From positions 207,914,244 to 207,978,243 of the forward strand of contig NC_081411.1 of assembly GCF_030272615.1 (NCBI RefSeq): DNA of 64,000 nt. The letters are read 5' to 3'. Positions 63,841 through 64,000 of this stretch are shown here, one piece after another (position 1 is the first letter of the stretch; each line of letters begins with the position of its first letter). A program made the position numbers and the translations under genes. Origin of the DNA: Cryptomeria japonica. Lineage: Eukaryota; Streptophyta; Pinopsida; Cupressales; Cupressaceae. The notes beneath the pieces are model-generated. The model searched no databases and was not told where the DNA came from. It worked only from the letters and a program-made list of their open reading frames with translations.

Positions 63841-64000
63841 TAATCTCCTAGACCATATTTTAAAATTCTAGCACAAATATTTATATTGGAACCCCATATG
63901 CATAAAGATATAGTGCATTGAGTCTTACAAATATTACACGTTCCCAATGACATTGAACTTGAATAATTTGAATTTTTTTTTTTTCGGGATAAAAGCCCGA
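63841..64000. other. Window end: T-run and small hairpin
   Basis: AT-rich, ending with a run of 13 T and then TCGGGATAAAAGCCCGA, which can pair TCGGG with CCCGA. Read on the minus strand this looks like the 3' end and poly-A tail of a LINE or similar retroposon entering from beyond the window. Too short to be sure. Confidence 0.3.

Overview
The window looks like repeat-filled intergenic DNA from a plant with a large genome. A conifer or other gymnosperm is the most plausible source, but this is an inference from content, not proof. Evidence for a plant: plant-type Ty1/copia and Ty3/gypsy retrotransposons primed from initiator Met tRNA (TGGTATCAGAGC sites), chromoviruses, a plant RNase H fragment and a caulimovirus-like endogenous remnant. 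I found no convincing host gene, no tRNA or rRNA gene, no CRISPR array and nothing bacterial.

Layout, left to right. 1-2060: decayed minus-strand Ty3/gypsy gag-protease. 2069-3229 and 11273-11463: unidentified coding remnants. The second is a minus-strand reading frame split by a full-length copia element, Copia-1 (3235-11267, target duplication ACCAA). 11739-13942: a miniature LTR element (TRIM) abutting a copia solo LTR. 13943-18540: a plant RNase H fragment fused to an old pararetrovirus-like coat/protease region. 18552-32244: minus-strand Copia-2, split by a young, almost intact chromovirus, Gypsy-1 (22793-30428, target duplication CCATT, two 1389-bp LTRs with five differences). 33520-34320: copia integrase fragment. 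35330-38956: a 1209-codon minus-strand frame of unknown function, interrupted by only three stops. 39291-40505: a degenerate repeat array of about 127 bp period just upstream of that frame. 42921-62885: a four-level nest. Gypsy-2 (minus, CRM-like) was entered by Copia-A (minus, gag-only), then Copia-C (minus, with accessory reading frames), then Copia-D (plus). 62985-63840: plus-strand gypsy gag remnant of the same kind as at the window start.

The copia elements form related families. They share polypurine tracts of AAAGGGGGAGAT type, repeated several times before the 3' LTR (a Sirevirus hallmark), LTR starts of TGTTGGCA type, LTR ends after a CACCCCCCTCTC-like tract, and very frequent AACCGGTA/AACCGACA motifs. 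Copia-1 and Copia-A share a long Gag with a coiled coil and extra zinc knuckles.

The parts work together only as a mobile-element community. Gypsy-1 has a complete domain set broken by one stop codon. Most other elements are frameshifted, internally deleted or lack pol, so any activity would need proteins supplied in trans. The most unusual items are the 1209-codon frame with its repeat array, the accessory frames of Copia-C, and the precisely reconstructable nest.
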